From the NCBI RefSeq assembly GCF_008365315.1, contig NZ_CP043506.1, forward strand, positions 372,001-436,000: a stretch of 64,000 bases of DNA, given 5' to 3'. The position numbers and the translations under genes are program-made. The notes beneath the pieces were generated by a model. It did no database searches. It saw only the letters and a program-made list of their open reading frames with translations, and was not told where the DNA came from. The stretch comes from Acetobacter vaccinii (GTDB lineage Bacteria; Pseudomonadota; Alphaproteobacteria; Acetobacterales; Acetobacteraceae). Shown piece after piece: positions 26,000 through 35,900 of the stretch (within the stretch, counting starts at the first letter, position 1; each line of letters starts with the position of its first letter).

Positions 26000-26026
26000 A
26001 AAAGGACCGGCACTGCCGGTCCTTTT
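26000..26026. terminator. Bidirectional terminator between hpf and the DUF1150 gene
   Basis: AAAAGGACCGGC (26000-26011) pairs perfectly with GCCGGTCCTTTT (26015-26026) around an ACT loop. A- and T-runs on the two sides serve both strands, ending hpf from the left and hsp20-DUF1150 from the right. Confidence 0.9.
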
Positions 26027-26047
26027 CCCGTACCCGCCACTCCAGGC

Positions 26048-26320
26048 TTACTGGAGCGAGGCAGGCACCATATCGTTTTGCATAATGGCACCCCAGGCGG
26101 TTTCCGGGTCATCCACCACCGCCAGCACGGAGCCATCAGCCGCGCAGATGGCGCAGCCGTCCTCCCCATCATCCGTCAGCGCAGGCCGCATGTAAGCCAC
26201 CTTGCGCAACCCGAGAGAGCGGAACTGCACATCCGAAAGCTGGCGCACATCGGCCAGTTTTTCAGACCCCGGCAGACCAGACGGAACACCACCGCTCATA
26301 AGCGTGCTTTTCATGGTCAT
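26048..26320 (-). CDS. DUF1150 family protein
   Basis: A 90-residue protein with the DUF1150 pattern: LGLRKVAYMRPAL...CAICAADGSVLAVVDDPETAWGAI. This alphaproteobacterial family of unknown function is commonly found next to IbpA-type heat-shock genes, as here. ATGs lie at 26329, 26320 and 26314; GGGAGG at 26336-26331 gives the best spacing to 26320. It begins 20 bases after the hsp20 stop and is surely co-transcribed. Confidence 0.85.
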   Translation of the reverse strand: MTMKSTLMSGGVPSGLPGSEKLADVRQLSDVQFRSLGLRKVAYMRPALTDDGEDGCAICAADGSVLAVVDDPETAWGAIMQNDMVPASLQ

Positions 26321-26339
26321 GGCCTTCATTCCTCCCTGT

Positions 26340-26837
26340 TCAGCTACGGCTGACATCCGTAACCGGATGTAACATACGCGGGGGTGCACGGTTTTTAAGC
26401 GGAGCACTCTCCGCAGCCCGTTTCTGCCCCCCCTGCATGATCTCGATCTGCTTGACCCGCACCTCCGGCTGGGGGCGGAACAGGTCAATATGCAGCAGGC
26501 CATTGTCCAGCCAGGCCCCACCAATTTCTATACCTTCAGCCAGCACAAAGGCTTTCTGAAACTGGCGTGAGGCAATACCCCGGTGCAGGTATACCCGCTC
26601 CTCCCCGTCTTCCATCTGGCGGCCCCGGACCACAAGCTGGTTATCTTCCTGCGTGATCTGGAGGTCTTCCATCCGGAACCCGGCAACAGCCAGGGTAATA
26701 CGCAGGCCGTTCGGGGCAATCTGTTCAATATTGTAAGGTGGATACCCGTCACCGGTCCCCTTGCTGGCGCGTTCGAGCATCTGCTCAAGATGGTCGAACC
26801 CCAAAAACATGGGCGAACCGAAAAGCCTGCCTGACAT
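26340..26837 (-). CDS. Small heat-shock protein (Hsp20/IbpA type)
   Basis: A 165-residue ATP-independent chaperone. The N-terminus SPMFLGFDHLEQMLERASKG and NIEQIAPNGLRITLAVAGF are typical of alphaproteobacterial IbpA-like proteins; the alpha-crystallin domain spans about 40-130 with GIASRQFQKAFVLAEGIEI. The tail has a Glu/Arg/Ala-rich end. Two possible ribosome binding sites, AAGGAGGAGG and a closer AGGGA, precede the ATG at 26837. The in-frame extension upstream lacks homology. Likely heat-induced; a promoter-like TTGCGT-N18-TATCGT lies about 100 bases upstream, with weak support. Confidence 0.92.
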   Translation of the reverse strand: MSGRLFGSPMFLGFDHLEQMLERASKGTGDGYPPYNIEQIAPNGLRITLAVAGFRMEDLQITQEDNQLVVRGRQMEDGEERVYLHRGIASRQFQKAFVLAEGIEIGGAWLDNGLLHIDLFRPQPEVRVKQIEIMQGGQKRAAESAPLKNRAPPRMLHPVTDVSRS

Positions 26838-27076
26838 TCCCTGAAGCCTCCTCCTTTCTGAGCGAGACGTTAAGAACGGACCCTTCATGGCGTCCGTAAT
26901 TATTAACGATATGGTATACACTGCACCACACGCAACCCTCACCCCCGGCAGCAGTGGAGCAGGCGGGGTATAGTGGCCACGCCCTGTTGCCCCAAGGTAA
27001 CAGGTTTTTGGCCTGTCGGGCGCTGACATCGCTTTTCTTCTGGCATCCGGCGGAGGGGAAGGCTAAATCCCCCAGC

Positions 27077-27637
27077 ATGACACACAGCGCCCATACCGAT
27101 GCCGCCTACGCCGCAGCAGCAGACACGGCCAGCCCCCTCGAGATCCTGACACCGCCGCACCCCGTGCTGCGCCAGAAAGCGCGCCTGGTCCGCCCGGAAG
27201 ACATGGACGGCATCCGTGCCGCGCTGCCTGGCATGTTTGCCGCCATGTATATGGCACCCGGCATTGGTCTGGCAGCCCCGCAGGTTGGCATCAGCCTGCG
27301 CTTCCTGCTGGTGGACCTGGGCGAAAAAGACGCACGTGAGCCGATCGTGATGATCAACCCCGAAGTGATCCAGGCCACGGACGACATGGAAGCGCGGGAA
27401 GAAGGCTGCCTGTCCCTGCCCAACCAGTATGCCGAGGTTGTGCGGCCTTCGGCCATCCGTGTCCGCTGGACCAGTGTTGCGGGGGAAATCATGGAGCGCG
27501 AGGCCGATGGCCTGCTGGCCACCTGCATCCAGCACGAAATCGACCATCTGGATGGCGTGCTGTTTGTTGACCACCTGTCCAACCTGCGCCGCAACATGAT
27601 CCTGCGGCGGCTGGCCAAAGACCTCAAGCGGCACTGA
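27077..27637 (+). CDS. def: Peptide deformylase
   Basis: Removes the formyl group from nascent proteins. The three motifs are present: GIGLAAPQ at 62-69, EEGCLS with the metal-binding Cys111, and QHEIDHLDG with His153 and His157. From the ATG at 27077 it has 186 residues, against about 170 usually, with a 20-residue Ala-rich N-terminal tail. fmt follows 105 bases later, the usual pairing. Confidence 0.95.
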   Translation: MTHSAHTDAAYAAAADTASPLEILTPPHPVLRQKARLVRPEDMDGIRAALPGMFAAMYMAPGIGLAAPQVGISLRFLLVDLGEKDAREPIVMINPEVIQATDDMEAREEGCLSLPNQYAEVVRPSAIRVRWTSVAGEIMEREADGLLATCIQHEIDHLDGVLFVDHLSNLRRNMILRRLAKDLKRH

Positions 27638-27742
27638 CCTGCCCCAGCCCCCGGCCCTGCCCATGGGTGGGGGCGCACAGCATCAACCACGCCCGCGCTT
27701 TTCCACGCCCCCGGCATGCGGACAGCACGGCAGGCGGGAGCC

Positions 27743-28690
27743 ATGACCATGCGCCTTGTCTTTATGGGAACACCCGATTTTTCCGTCCCCGCCCTGCACG
27801 CGCTGCACGAGGCCGGACATGAGATTGTGGCCGTTTACTCCCAACCCCCCCGCCCGGCCGGACGTGGCAAAGCACTGCGGCCCTCGCCTGTGCAGCAGGC
27901 CGCCGAGGCCCTGGGCCTGTGTGTCCGCCATCCTGTCTCGCTCCGCAACAAGCCGGAGGAATGGCAGGCTTTTGCCGACCTTAATGCCGATGTCGCCATT
28001 GTGGCCGCGTATGGGCTGATCCTGCCCCAGCCCATGCTGGATGCCCCCCGGCTTGGCTGCCTGAACATCCACGCCAGCCTGTTGCCGCGCTGGCGCGGAG
28101 CATCCCCCGTCCAGAGCGCCATTCTTGCCGGAGATACCCAAAGTGGTGTCACCATCATGCAGATGGAAGCCGGGCTGGACACCGGCCCCATGCTGCTGCG
28201 CGAGGCCGTACCACTGACACCGCAGACAACAGCCAGCACCCTGCACGACACACTCAGCGCCCTTGGGGCATCCATGGTGGTGCGTATTCTGGCGCACACC
28301 CCTGCGCGCTTGCCCACACCCCACCCGCAGCCAGAGGATGGCGTGACCTACGCCCCCCGCCTGACCCGCGATGATGGCCGCATTGACTGGCAGCAAAGTG
28401 CCGATGCGATAGACCGCCGCATACGCGCCCTGACCCCGTGGCCCGGCACATTCACCACTCTGGCAGATGGCACCGTGCTGAAAATAGGGGCCGCCCAGCC
28501 TGACCCGGACATGCCTGCCAGTGCAGACCCCGGCACCATTGTGGATGACAGGCTAAGCGTTGCCTGTGGTGATGGCACCATCCGCCTGACCCGCCTGCAA
28601 CGCCCCGGCAAAGGCATGATGGAGGCCGAGGCTTTTCTGCGTGGCCAGCCCCTGCCTGCAGGCACCCATCTGGGCACCCCGCATGACTGA
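27743..28690 (+). CDS. fmt: Methionyl-tRNA formyltransferase
   Basis: Formylates initiator Met-tRNA. The 315 residues begin RLVFMGTPDFSVPALHAL, have the catalytic/folate-binding motif NIHASLLPRWRGASP, and DTGPML, then a C-terminal OB-fold tRNA-binding domain from about residue 210. Two ATGs (27743, 27749) are available. The stop codon overlaps the truA start (ATGACTGA), so the two are coupled. Confidence 0.95.
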   Translation: MTMRLVFMGTPDFSVPALHALHEAGHEIVAVYSQPPRPAGRGKALRPSPVQQAAEALGLCVRHPVSLRNKPEEWQAFADLNADVAIVAAYGLILPQPMLDAPRLGCLNIHASLLPRWRGASPVQSAILAGDTQSGVTIMQMEAGLDTGPMLLREAVPLTPQTTASTLHDTLSALGASMVVRILAHTPARLPTPHPQPEDGVTYAPRLTRDDGRIDWQQSADAIDRRIRALTPWPGTFTTLADGTVLKIGAAQPDPDMPASADPGTIVDDRLSVACGDGTIRLTRLQRPGKGMMEAEAFLRGQPLPAGTHLGTPHD

Positions 28691-29495
28691 TCCCGCCCCC
28701 TGCCAGCGCTGGGCTGTCAAAATTGAATACGATGGCAACGGACTGGTTGGTTGGCAGAGTCAGGCCAGCGGCCTGTCCGTGCAGGGGCTTTTGGAACAGG
28801 CTGCCGCCCGGCTGGCGGGTGGACGACCTGTCAGCAGTATTACCGCAGGTCGCACAGATGCCGGAGTGCATGCTCTAGCCCAGGTCGCGCATCTGGATTT
28901 TCCTGTCGACAGTTTTTTTACAGCCCATAGCATGCGCGAAGGGCTTGGCTTTCACCTCAAGCCCCATGCCGTGGTCGTGCTGGATGCAGCCCCCGTCAGT
29001 CTGGACTGGAGTGCCCGGTTTTCCGCCACGTGGCGGTCTTACCGCTACCGTATTCTCAACCGCCGGGCACGCCCCGCCCTTGCGGCTGGCCATGTGTGGC
29101 ATGTCCGCTCCCCGCTGGATATTGCCCGCATGCAGGACGCTGCCGCGCACCTGATTGGCCTGCACGACTTTACATCATTCCGGGCGGTGGCCTGTCAGGC
29201 CCGCAGCCCAATGCGTACGTTGGATGTGCTGGACATAACCCGGCAGGATGATGAAGTGCTTATTACCGCCAAGGCACGCTCCTTCCTGCACCATCAGGTC
29301 CGCAACATGGTTGGCACGCTCAAGCAGGTGGGTACGGGCCAGTGGGAACCAGACCGCGTGGCCGCCGCCCTGGCAGCCTGTAACCGCAGTGCCGCAGGCC
29401 CGACCGCCCCGCCTGAAGGGCTCTACCTGAGCGGCGTAGGTTACGACCCCGACCCTTTTTGCAAGACAGAGCCGACAGCAAACATCCAAGGCTGA
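28683..29495 (+). CDS. truA: tRNA pseudouridine synthase A
   Basis: Modifies U38-40 in tRNA anticodon arms. The catalytic Asp is Asp59 in the GRTDAGVHALAQ motif. Other family blocks are KIEYDGNGLVGWQ, FHLKPHAVVV and FLHHQVRNMVGTL. The 270 residues match the family. The gene overlaps the end of fmt by eight bases. Confidence 0.95.
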   Translation: MTDPAPCQRWAVKIEYDGNGLVGWQSQASGLSVQGLLEQAAARLAGGRPVSSITAGRTDAGVHALAQVAHLDFPVDSFFTAHSMREGLGFHLKPHAVVVLDAAPVSLDWSARFSATWRSYRYRILNRRARPALAAGHVWHVRSPLDIARMQDAAAHLIGLHDFTSFRAVACQARSPMRTLDVLDITRQDDEVLITAKARSFLHHQVRNMVGTLKQVGTGQWEPDRVAAALAACNRSAAGPTAPPEGLYLSGVGYDPDPFCKTEPTANIQG

Positions 29496-29513
29496 CGCTG
29501 GATATGAGACAAA

Positions 29514-29535
29514 ATAGCCTTGGTGCAAAGGCTAT
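29514..29535. terminator. Hairpin after truA
   Basis: ATAGCCTT pairs with AAGGCTAT around a 6-base loop, 20 bases after the truA stop. There is no T-run after it, so it is a weak terminator candidate. The rest of 29496-29718 shows no gene. Confidence 0.3.
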
Positions 29536-29718
29536 GACGACTGGCATCCGGGGCAACAGACCGCTGATACCAACGGTCGTGGCTCTGCCACCTTTGCCCA
29601 GAGCCCGAGCCACAGCCCCCTGCCCTGAGCAACATCATTTGTGAAAGCTGGGTGCCGCCCAAGGCTAAAGCATAGTGGTGAAGAAACAGGGCACTCAATG
29701 GCCCTGCCTGACAGCAGT

Positions 29719-30342
29719 TCAGCTATTCTTGAGCGCAATCATGGGCTGGAGAATATCCCCCAGCACCATATAATGCGGGGGTAGCAACGCGGCTGCTCCA
29801 TACAGCAGCAGGCTTACCAGCAGCACCGTGACATACAGCAGAGCAGCCCGGCCACCACTGATAGCCAGCCCCGAACGCGCCACAAACCACTGCAACCACA
29901 TTTCATACACGGCGGCGGCAAACACGATGGCCCCCATAAAACCGGGCTGGCTGACAAGGGCTGGGAACAGCAGGGATGCCAGAAGCGTGCAGAACAGCGA
30001 AACCAGCACCACGATCCAGTTACACCAGGTTGCCGCCGTGATGTACCGCAACCACAAGGCACCCCGCCCCCAGCGGGCGGCATAAAACTGGGACACAACA
30101 GCAGGCAGCAGCATCACGCAGAAGGACAAAAGCAGCTTGACCGCAGCCACCACCTTGCCTGGCTGAAGGAAAAGCTGAATCCCCTCCACCAACAAAAACG
30201 CCAGTTGCGGGGCCAGTGCCGCACCAAAGGCGTCTGTCGAGCTTTCAAAGCAGGCCAGCCCTTCGCGGCGGCCAGCAGCCAGTAACAGCATACCTTGCAA
30301 AATACGCCGTGCGGCGTTCGGCCTGCCTGTATCGGGAATCAC
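29719..30342 (-). CDS. Multi-pass membrane protein of unknown function
   Basis: A 207-residue protein with about five hydrophobic segments in its last 140 residues (VVAAVKLLLSFCVMLLPAVV; WIVVLVSLFCTLLASLLF; YVTVLLVSLLLYGAAALL). No enzyme motif was seen. The start codon overlaps the dapE stop by four bases (ATGA at 30342-30339), which supports expression from the dapD-dapE transcript. It resembles hypothetical membrane proteins of acetic acid bacteria in general character only. Confidence 0.75.
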   Translation of the reverse strand: MIPDTGRPNAARRILQGMLLLAAGRREGLACFESSTDAFGAALAPQLAFLLVEGIQLFLQPGKVVAAVKLLLSFCVMLLPAVVSQFYAARWGRGALWLRYITAATWCNWIVVLVSLFCTLLASLLFPALVSQPGFMGAIVFAAAVYEMWLQWFVARSGLAISGGRAALLYVTVLLVSLLLYGAAALLPPHYMVLGDILQPMIALKNS

Positions 30343-31514
30343 ACGCCCACCCCTTTCAGAAAGGTTTCGTAAATCCGCGCCAGATCTTCCAGATCCGTCA
30401 GGGCAACATGCTCATCGACCTGATGAATACTGGCACCAACCAGCCCAAATTCGGAAACCGGGCAATACTGGGCAATAAACCGGGCATCCGATGTGCCACC
30501 GCCCGTGTCCAGGCAAGGCTCACGCCCGGTCACCTGTTTGATGGCCTGCACAAGCTGGTGTGTTTCCTCACCCGGTGCGGTCAGGAAGGATTCCCCACTC
30601 ACCTGCACCTCCACCCGCGCGCGGGGGGCATGCTGGCGGCAGACCGTTTCCAGCCAGCCTTGCAGGGCGGCACCTGTATGCAGGTCATTAAAACGAATAT
30701 TCAGGCGGGCTTCCGCCTGGGCGGGAATGACATTGGTCGCGCCGTTACCGACATCCAGACTGGTCACCTGTAGGCTGGAAGGTTCAAAATACTGCGTGCC
30801 ATTATCCAATGGTGTTGCCCGCAGGGCTTCCAGCACAGTCAGCAGCCGGTGGACGGGATTGTCAGCCCGGTGGGGATAGGCCACATGGCCCTGCGTCCCC
30901 TGCACGATAATTCTGGCATTCAGGCTGCCACGGCGGCCAACCTTGACCATGTCACCCAGAACCTTGGGGTTTGTGGGTTCCCCCACCAGACAGTAGTCTG
31001 GCACCTGGTCTTGTGCCTGCATCCATTCCAGCACCTTGCGGGTGCCGTAGGTCGCTGGGCCTTCCTCATCCCCTGTGATCAGGAAGCTGATGGACCCATC
31101 CAGCGCAGCGCCCTGCGCCACGCGCCGGGCCACGGCAGCCACAAAGGCGGCAATGCCACCTTTCATGTCGCAGGCACCCCGGCCATACAGCACGCCATCC
31201 ACACACTCGGCCGCATAGGGGGGGAAGCGCCAGTCTTCCTCCGCGCCGGGGGGCACAACGTCGGTATGGCCCGCGTAGCAGATATGGGGGCCCTGCCCAC
31301 CAAGACGGGCAAACAGGTTGGGGGTGCGCTCTGCCCCTTCCCCAAATGGCAGATGCGTTACCGCAAAGCCAAGCTGTGCTAGCATATCCCCCAGCAGCTG
31401 CTGGCAGCCGCCGGGGTCAGGTGTTACCGAAGGCTGGCGGATAAGCGCACGCGCAACCGCCACCGGGTCTGTCAGGGTCTGCATGACCGGCTTACCGGTG
31501 GACGTGGTGCCCAT
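30339..31514 (-). CDS. dapE: Succinyl-diaminopimelate desuccinylase
   Basis: Hydrolyses N-succinyl-LL-diaminopimelate in lysine and peptidoglycan synthesis. It is an M20 dizinc peptidase of 391 residues. Metal-site motifs are CYAGHTDVVPPG, GRGACDMKGG and TGDEEGPAT, with a C-terminal zinc histidine in the VGASIHQVDEHV block. GGAGAAAG precedes the ATG at 31514, which lies 31 bases after the dapD stop. The in-frame upstream extension would overlap dapD. Confidence 0.94.
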   Translation of the reverse strand: MGTTSTGKPVMQTLTDPVAVARALIRQPSVTPDPGGCQQLLGDMLAQLGFAVTHLPFGEGAERTPNLFARLGGQGPHICYAGHTDVVPPGAEEDWRFPPYAAECVDGVLYGRGACDMKGGIAAFVAAVARRVAQGAALDGSISFLITGDEEGPATYGTRKVLEWMQAQDQVPDYCLVGEPTNPKVLGDMVKVGRRGSLNARIIVQGTQGHVAYPHRADNPVHRLLTVLEALRATPLDNGTQYFEPSSLQVTSLDVGNGATNVIPAQAEARLNIRFNDLHTGAALQGWLETVCRQHAPRARVEVQVSGESFLTAPGEETHQLVQAIKQVTGREPCLDTGGGTSDARFIAQYCPVSEFGLVGASIHQVDEHVALTDLEDLARIYETFLKGVGV

Positions 31515-31545
31515 GGTCTTTCTCCGCCTGCTCTGCCGCGTATGA

Positions 31546-32394
31546 TCAGTCGCGCAGCAGTTCGTTGATGGAGGTCTTGGAGCGGGTGCGCTCGTCAACC
31601 CGCTTCACGATGACGGCGCAGGCCAGTGCGGGGTTGGGGCGGCCATCCGGGCCAACCGGGTTGGAAGACGGCAGCGTGCCGGGCACGACCACCGAATACG
31701 CAGGCACGCGGCCCATGTAGATCTCGCCCGTTGCACGGTCCACGATCTTGGTGGAAGCCCCAAGGAACACACCCATGGACAGCACGGACCCGCGCTCCAC
31801 AATCACACCTTCCGCCACTTCGGAACGCGCACCGATAAAGCAGTCGTCCTCGATAATAACCGGGGCAGCCTGCAACGGCTCCAGCACGCCACCAATGCCT
31901 GCACCACCGCTGATATGGCAGTTGCGGCCGATCTGGGCGCAGCTACCCACCGTGGCCCAGGTATCCACCATGGTGCCGCTGCCCACATGGGCGCCTACGT
32001 TGACAAAGCTGGGCATCAGCACCGCGCCGGACGCAATAAAGGCCGAGCGACGGACAACAGCACCCGGCACAACCCGAAAACCAGCGGCATCAAAGCGGGC
32101 CTGATCCCAGCCTTCAAACTTCAGCGGCACCTTGTCATACGCCGGAGCGCCCGCAGCGCCACCGGGCATGACAATGCTGTCATTCAGACGGAAGGACAGC
32201 AGAACCGCCTTTTTCAGCCATTCGTGCACAACCCAGCCGCCATCCTGCGGGGCGGCCACGCGCAGGCGGCCTGCGTCCAGCGCTGCCAGCGCATTTTCAA
32301 TCGCATCGCGGTCTGCGCCGGTCGTGGCGGAGGAAATGCGATCGCGGCTTTCCCAGAGGGTTTCGATATGAGCGCGAAGAGTTTCGTCTGTCAT
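31546..32394 (-). CDS. dapD: Tetrahydrodipicolinate N-succinyltransferase
   Basis: Catalyses the succinylation step that precedes dapC and dapE in lysine/DAP synthesis. The 282 residues have an N-terminal helical domain ([17 protein letters not shown]), a left-handed beta-helix with hexapeptide repeats ([20 protein letters not shown]), and a C-terminal [10 protein letters not shown] hook. Close to E. coli DapD (274). Same direction as dapE. Confidence 0.95.
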   Translation of the reverse strand: MTDETLRAHIETLWESRDRISSATTGADRDAIENALAALDAGRLRVAAPQDGGWVVHEWLKKAVLLSFRLNDSIVMPGGAAGAPAYDKVPLKFEGWDQARFDAAGFRVVPGAVVRRSAFIASGAVLMPSFVNVGAHVGSGTMVDTWATVGSCAQIGRNCHISGGAGIGGVLEPLQAAPVIIEDDCFIGARSEVAEGVIVERGSVLSMGVFLGASTKIVDRATGEIYMGRVPAYSVVVPGTLPSSNPVGPDGRPNPALACAVIVKRVDERTRSKTSINELLRD

Positions 32395-32532
32395 GAATAC
32401 ACCGTCAGCAAGCATGAACGCAGCGGCTGGCTCTGACAGGGCCACCCGGCTGCATGAAAAAGGAAGCGAGGATGCGGACAGACTCCCAGCCTGTCAACGC
32501 ACCCACACCACCACCCCCGTTGCAGGGGCGGC

Positions 32533-33450
32533 TTATTCCGCGCGGATAAGAGTGCCGGAGCCAGATGTGGTAAACAGTTCCAGCAGGCAGGCGTGGGGGA
32601 TACGGCCATCAATAATCACCGCTGCCCGCGCCCCGGCCTGTACCGCTTCAATACAAGTTTCAACCTTGGGGATCATCCCCCCGGTAATGACACCATCAGC
32701 AATGGCCTGCCGGGCCTGGGAGGCTGTCAGCTCGGAGATGAGCTCCCCGTTGGCATCCAGCACACCGGGCACATCAGTCAGCATCAGCAGACGTGTGGCA
32801 TGCACCGCGCCTGCGACTGCACCCGCGGCTGTATCGGCATTGATGTTATAGGTCGCGCCGTCCTCACCCAGACCAACCGGGGCGATGACCGGGATCAGCC
32901 CGGAGCCCGAAAGCGCATAGATGACGCGCGGGTCCACCTTGACGGGTTCGCCCACAAAGCCCAGGTCCAGCACGCGCTCGATCTGGCTGTCCGTATCACG
33001 CACCGTGCGGCGGACCTTGCGTGCGGTGATCATCTGGCCGTCCTTGCCAGAAATACCAACCGCCAGCGCCCCGGCCTGATTAATGAGCTCTGCCACTTCC
33101 TTGTTGACGGACCCGGCCAGCACCATCTCGATCACGTCCACCATATCGGCGTCAGTCACGCGCAGGCCATCAACAAAGGTTGAGGGAATATCCAGCCGCT
33201 TGAGCATCTGGTTGATCTGCGGCCCACCGCCGTGCACGACAACGGGGTTGATGCCAACCAGCTTCAGCAGCGCAATGTCGCGCCCGAAGGTTTTGGCCAG
33301 GCTGGCATTGCCCATGGCGTGTCCGCCATACTTGACCACAATGGTGTCGCCCGCATAGCGCCGCAGATAGGGCAGAGCACCCGCAAGAACGGCGGCTTCC
33401 TGCGCCGCATCAAGATGAAGGCCTGAAGACGCCCCACGTGTTTCTGTCAT
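32533..33450 (-). CDS. argB: Acetylglutamate kinase
   Basis: Second step of arginine synthesis. The 305 residues contain the amino-acid kinase motifs [24 protein letters not shown] and [12 protein letters not shown]. The N-terminus includes a short helix ([13 protein letters not shown]) typical of arginine-inhibitable, hexameric forms. Between argB and dapD are 138 bases with no gene seen. Confidence 0.95.
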   Translation of the reverse strand: MTETRGASSGLHLDAAQEAAVLAGALPYLRRYAGDTIVVKYGGHAMGNASLAKTFGRDIALLKLVGINPVVVHGGGPQINQMLKRLDIPSTFVDGLRVTDADMVDVIEMVLAGSVNKEVAELINQAGALAVGISGKDGQMITARKVRRTVRDTDSQIERVLDLGFVGEPVKVDPRVIYALSGSGLIPVIAPVGLGEDGATYNINADTAAGAVAGAVHATRLLMLTDVPGVLDANGELISELTASQARQAIADGVITGGMIPKVETCIEAVQAGARAAVIIDGRIPHACLLELFTTSGSGTLIRAE

Positions 33451-33480
33451 GCTCGGCTTGATCCTGCTCTGTTCTGTCCG

Positions 33481-34164
33481 TCACACTGCCCGTGGCTGGG
33501 CAAATTCCGCAAGGTCTGCGCGCAGGGCTTCAATCCCCAGTCCTGTCTGGCTGCTGGTCAGCGACAGATGGGGGTAGGCTGCGGGGTGGGTGCGGATTTC
33601 CGCCTCGACCTCAGCCTGTTTGCGCGCAAGTTTGGTGGGGGCGACATCATCACACTTGGTCAGCACCACCTGAAAACTGACAGCCGCACGATCCAGAAGT
33701 TCCATAACCTCCTTGTCATGCGCTTTCAGTTCGATACGGGCGTCTAGCAGAACAACCACCCGGCGCAGAACTGGGCGCCCACGCAGGTAGTCAAACATCA
33801 TGTCCTGCCAGTCTTCCTTAACGCTTCTGGCAACCCGGGCGTAGCCATAGCCGGGCATGTCCACCAGCATGAGCCTGTTCGCCAGGTTGAAAAAGTTAAG
33901 CTGGCGTGTGCGCCCCGGCTCGGAGGAGGCCCGCGCCAGTGTCCGCCGCCCCGTCAGGGCATTGACCAGACTGGACTTGCCGACGTTGGAGCGCCCGGCA
34001 AAAGCAATTTCGGGCAGCGTCTGGGGGGGAAGCTGACCCAGTTTCTGCGCGCCGAAAATAAATTCGCACTCACCGGCAAAAAGCCGCCGCCCTTCCTCCA
34101 GGGCGGCGGCGATTTCGGCTTCATCCTTCAGGTCGCGAAAGACTTCCATAGGGGTGCCCGTCAT
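33481..34164 (-). CDS. engB: Ribosome-biogenesis GTPase EngB (YsxC/YihA)
   Basis: Assembles the 50S subunit. Walker A is FAGRSNVGKSSLVN, G3 is DMPGYGYA, and G4 is TKCD in QVVLTKCDDV. The 227 residues are near normal length. The start overlaps the yidC stop by four bases (ATGA), so it is translationally coupled to yidC. It ends 30 bases before argB. Confidence 0.94.
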   Translation of the reverse strand: MTGTPMEVFRDLKDEAEIAAALEEGRRLFAGECEFIFGAQKLGQLPPQTLPEIAFAGRSNVGKSSLVNALTGRRTLARASSEPGRTRQLNFFNLANRLMLVDMPGYGYARVARSVKEDWQDMMFDYLRGRPVLRRVVVLLDARIELKAHDKEVMELLDRAAVSFQVVLTKCDDVAPTKLARKQAEVEAEIRTHPAAYPHLSLTSSQTGLGIEALRADLAEFAQPRAV

Positions 34165-35900
34165 ACTTTTTTGACCAGTTGCGGCTTGGCGTCAGCCGCT
34201 TTCAGGCGGCCGATAATCAGCACCTGTTGCAGAGCGGTCAGGATGTTGCTCCAGCAGTAGTAGATCACCAGACCCACCGGCTGATGCGCCATGAAGAAGG
34301 TGAACAACAGCGGAATAAACGCCATGACCTTCTGCTGCGCGGGGTCCATGTTGGTGGAGCTAGCGCTGATCTTCTGCATCAGGAACAGGGTTGCACCGTA
34401 AATGATGGGCCATGCCCCCAGCGCCAGGAACGGCAGAACATGCGCGGGGTCAAACGGGATCAGACCAAACAGGTTGAACACGTTGGTCGGGTCAGGCGCC
34501 GACAGATCCTTGATCCAGCCAATGAACGGGGCATGCCGCATTTCAATGGTGACATACAGGTCCTTGTAGAGACACCAGAAGACCGGAGCCTGGATCAGCA
34601 ACGGCAGGAAGCCGCCAAACATACTGACCTTCTCGTTACGGTACAGGGCCATGATCTGCTGCTGCATGACCATGGGATTGTCCTTGTGCCGTGCCCGCAG
34701 CGTGTCGACCTGCGGCTTCAGGCGCGCCATCTTCCACGTCATGCGCATCTGCTTGATGGTCAGCGGCAGGAAGAGCACCTTCACGATCACGGTAAAGGTC
34801 AGCAGGGCCAGACCAAAGCTGCCCAGCTTTTCGTTCAGCCAGTCCAGCACAAAAAACACAGGACGGGTCAGGAAGGACAGCCAGCCGAAGTCCACCGCTT
34901 TCCAGAACATGGGAATATGCAGGGTCTGCTCGTAATGGTCGAGCAGGCGGACTTCCTTCGCACCGGCAAACACATGAGCCTCGGTGCTCTGGGTCTGGCC
35001 AGCATCAACCTGCAAAGGGGAAGCTGCGGTAAAGCCGACCTGATAGACACCGTGCGCAGGCTCCCACGAATAGGCCCCTACGACAGAACTGGACTGATCG
35101 GGCACAACCGCCATCAGCCAGTATTTGTCGGTAATACCGGCCCAGCCACCTTTGCCCTGATGGCTCCAGGACACATCCTCCGGCGGCACGCCGCTGGTGC
35201 GCATGGCTTTGTATGAGCCTTCGTTCAGGCGGTCGTCCACGACGGAAATCGGGCCTTCATGCACCAGCATGCCGCCTGTTTCCTCCGGGGTGTAGCCCCG
35301 GTTAACCCGATAGAACGGATACAGCACCACCGGCTGGCCTGTGGCATTGTGCACCTGCTGCGTGACGGTGAACATGAAGTCATCATCCACCGCAAGGCGC
35401 AGTTCAAACGTCAGACCCTGTCCGTTGTCCCAGTTCAGTGTCAGCGGGTGGCCAACATCAAGCGTTGTGCCTGTGGCTGTCCACAGTGTCTGGGCATCAG
35501 GCAGGCGCACCTGCGTGCCTGCGGCGGCGCGCCAGCCAAAATCAACATAATCGGGGTGGGGGGTGCCTGCCGGGCTGAGCACGCGCACATCCGGGCTGTT
35601 GGGCTGCACGGTCTCACGGTAGTGCTTGAGCACCAGATCATCCAGCCGGGCACCACGCAGGTTGATGGTCCCCTGCACGGAAGGCGCATTAATGGCCAGG
35701 CGGGCTTCTGGCCCATCCACCACAGGTGCAGGCCCGACCGGGGCAGCCGCCGCAGGGCCTGCTGCCGGGGCAGGATTGGTTTGCGCACTCAGGCTGGCCT
35801 GGGGCGTGGGCGAAGGCTGGCTCTGCGGGAAAAAATAGTCAAACCCGATCAGCACAAATGCGGACAGCACCGTTGCCAGTATTACACGTCTTATATCCAT
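34161..35900 (-). CDS. yidC: Membrane protein insertase YidC
   Basis: Inserts proteins into the inner membrane, with or without SecYEG. The 579 residues have an N-terminal helix (RRVILATVLSAFVLIGFDYFF), a large periplasmic domain (about 70-340), and the conserved C-terminal core of five helices with the hydrophilic-groove Arg in KMRMTW-like QMRMTWKMARLKPQ. It is the long proteobacterial type. It lies 118 bases downstream of rnpA with no yidD between, and is followed by engB. A start three codons further upstream is possible. Confidence 0.95.
   Translation of the reverse strand: MDIRRVILATVLSAFVLIGFDYFFPQSQPSPTPQASLSAQTNPAPAAGPAAAAPVGPAPVVDGPEARLAINAPSVQGTINLRGARLDDLVLKHYRETVQPNSPDVRVLSPAGTPHPDYVDFGWRAAAGTQVRLPDAQTLWTATGTTLDVGHPLTLNWDNGQGLTFELRLAVDDDFMFTVTQQVHNATGQPVVLYPFYRVNRGYTPEETGGMLVHEGPISVVDDRLNEGSYKAMRTSGVPPEDVSWSHQGKGGWAGITDKYWLMAVVPDQSSSVVGAYSWEPAHGVYQVGFTAASPLQVDAGQTQSTEAHVFAGAKEVRLLDHYEQTLHIPMFWKAVDFGWLSFLTRPVFFVLDWLNEKLGSFGLALLTFTVIVKVLFLPLTIKQMRMTWKMARLKPQVDTLRARHKDNPMVMQQQIMALYRNEKVSMFGGFLPLLIQAPVFWCLYKDLYVTIEMRHAPFIGWIKDLSAPDPTNVFNLFGLIPFDPAHVLPFLALGAWPIIYGATLFLMQKISASSTNMDPAQQKVMAFIPLLFTFFMAHQPVGLVIYYCWSNILTALQQVLIIGRLKAADAKPQLVKKV

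Noticed and set aside
26838..26960. ROSE-type RNA thermometer in the hsp20 leader
   Set aside because: ROSE elements are known for alphaproteobacterial small heat-shock genes, but the expected anti-Shine-Dalgarno helix could not be drawn convincingly here.
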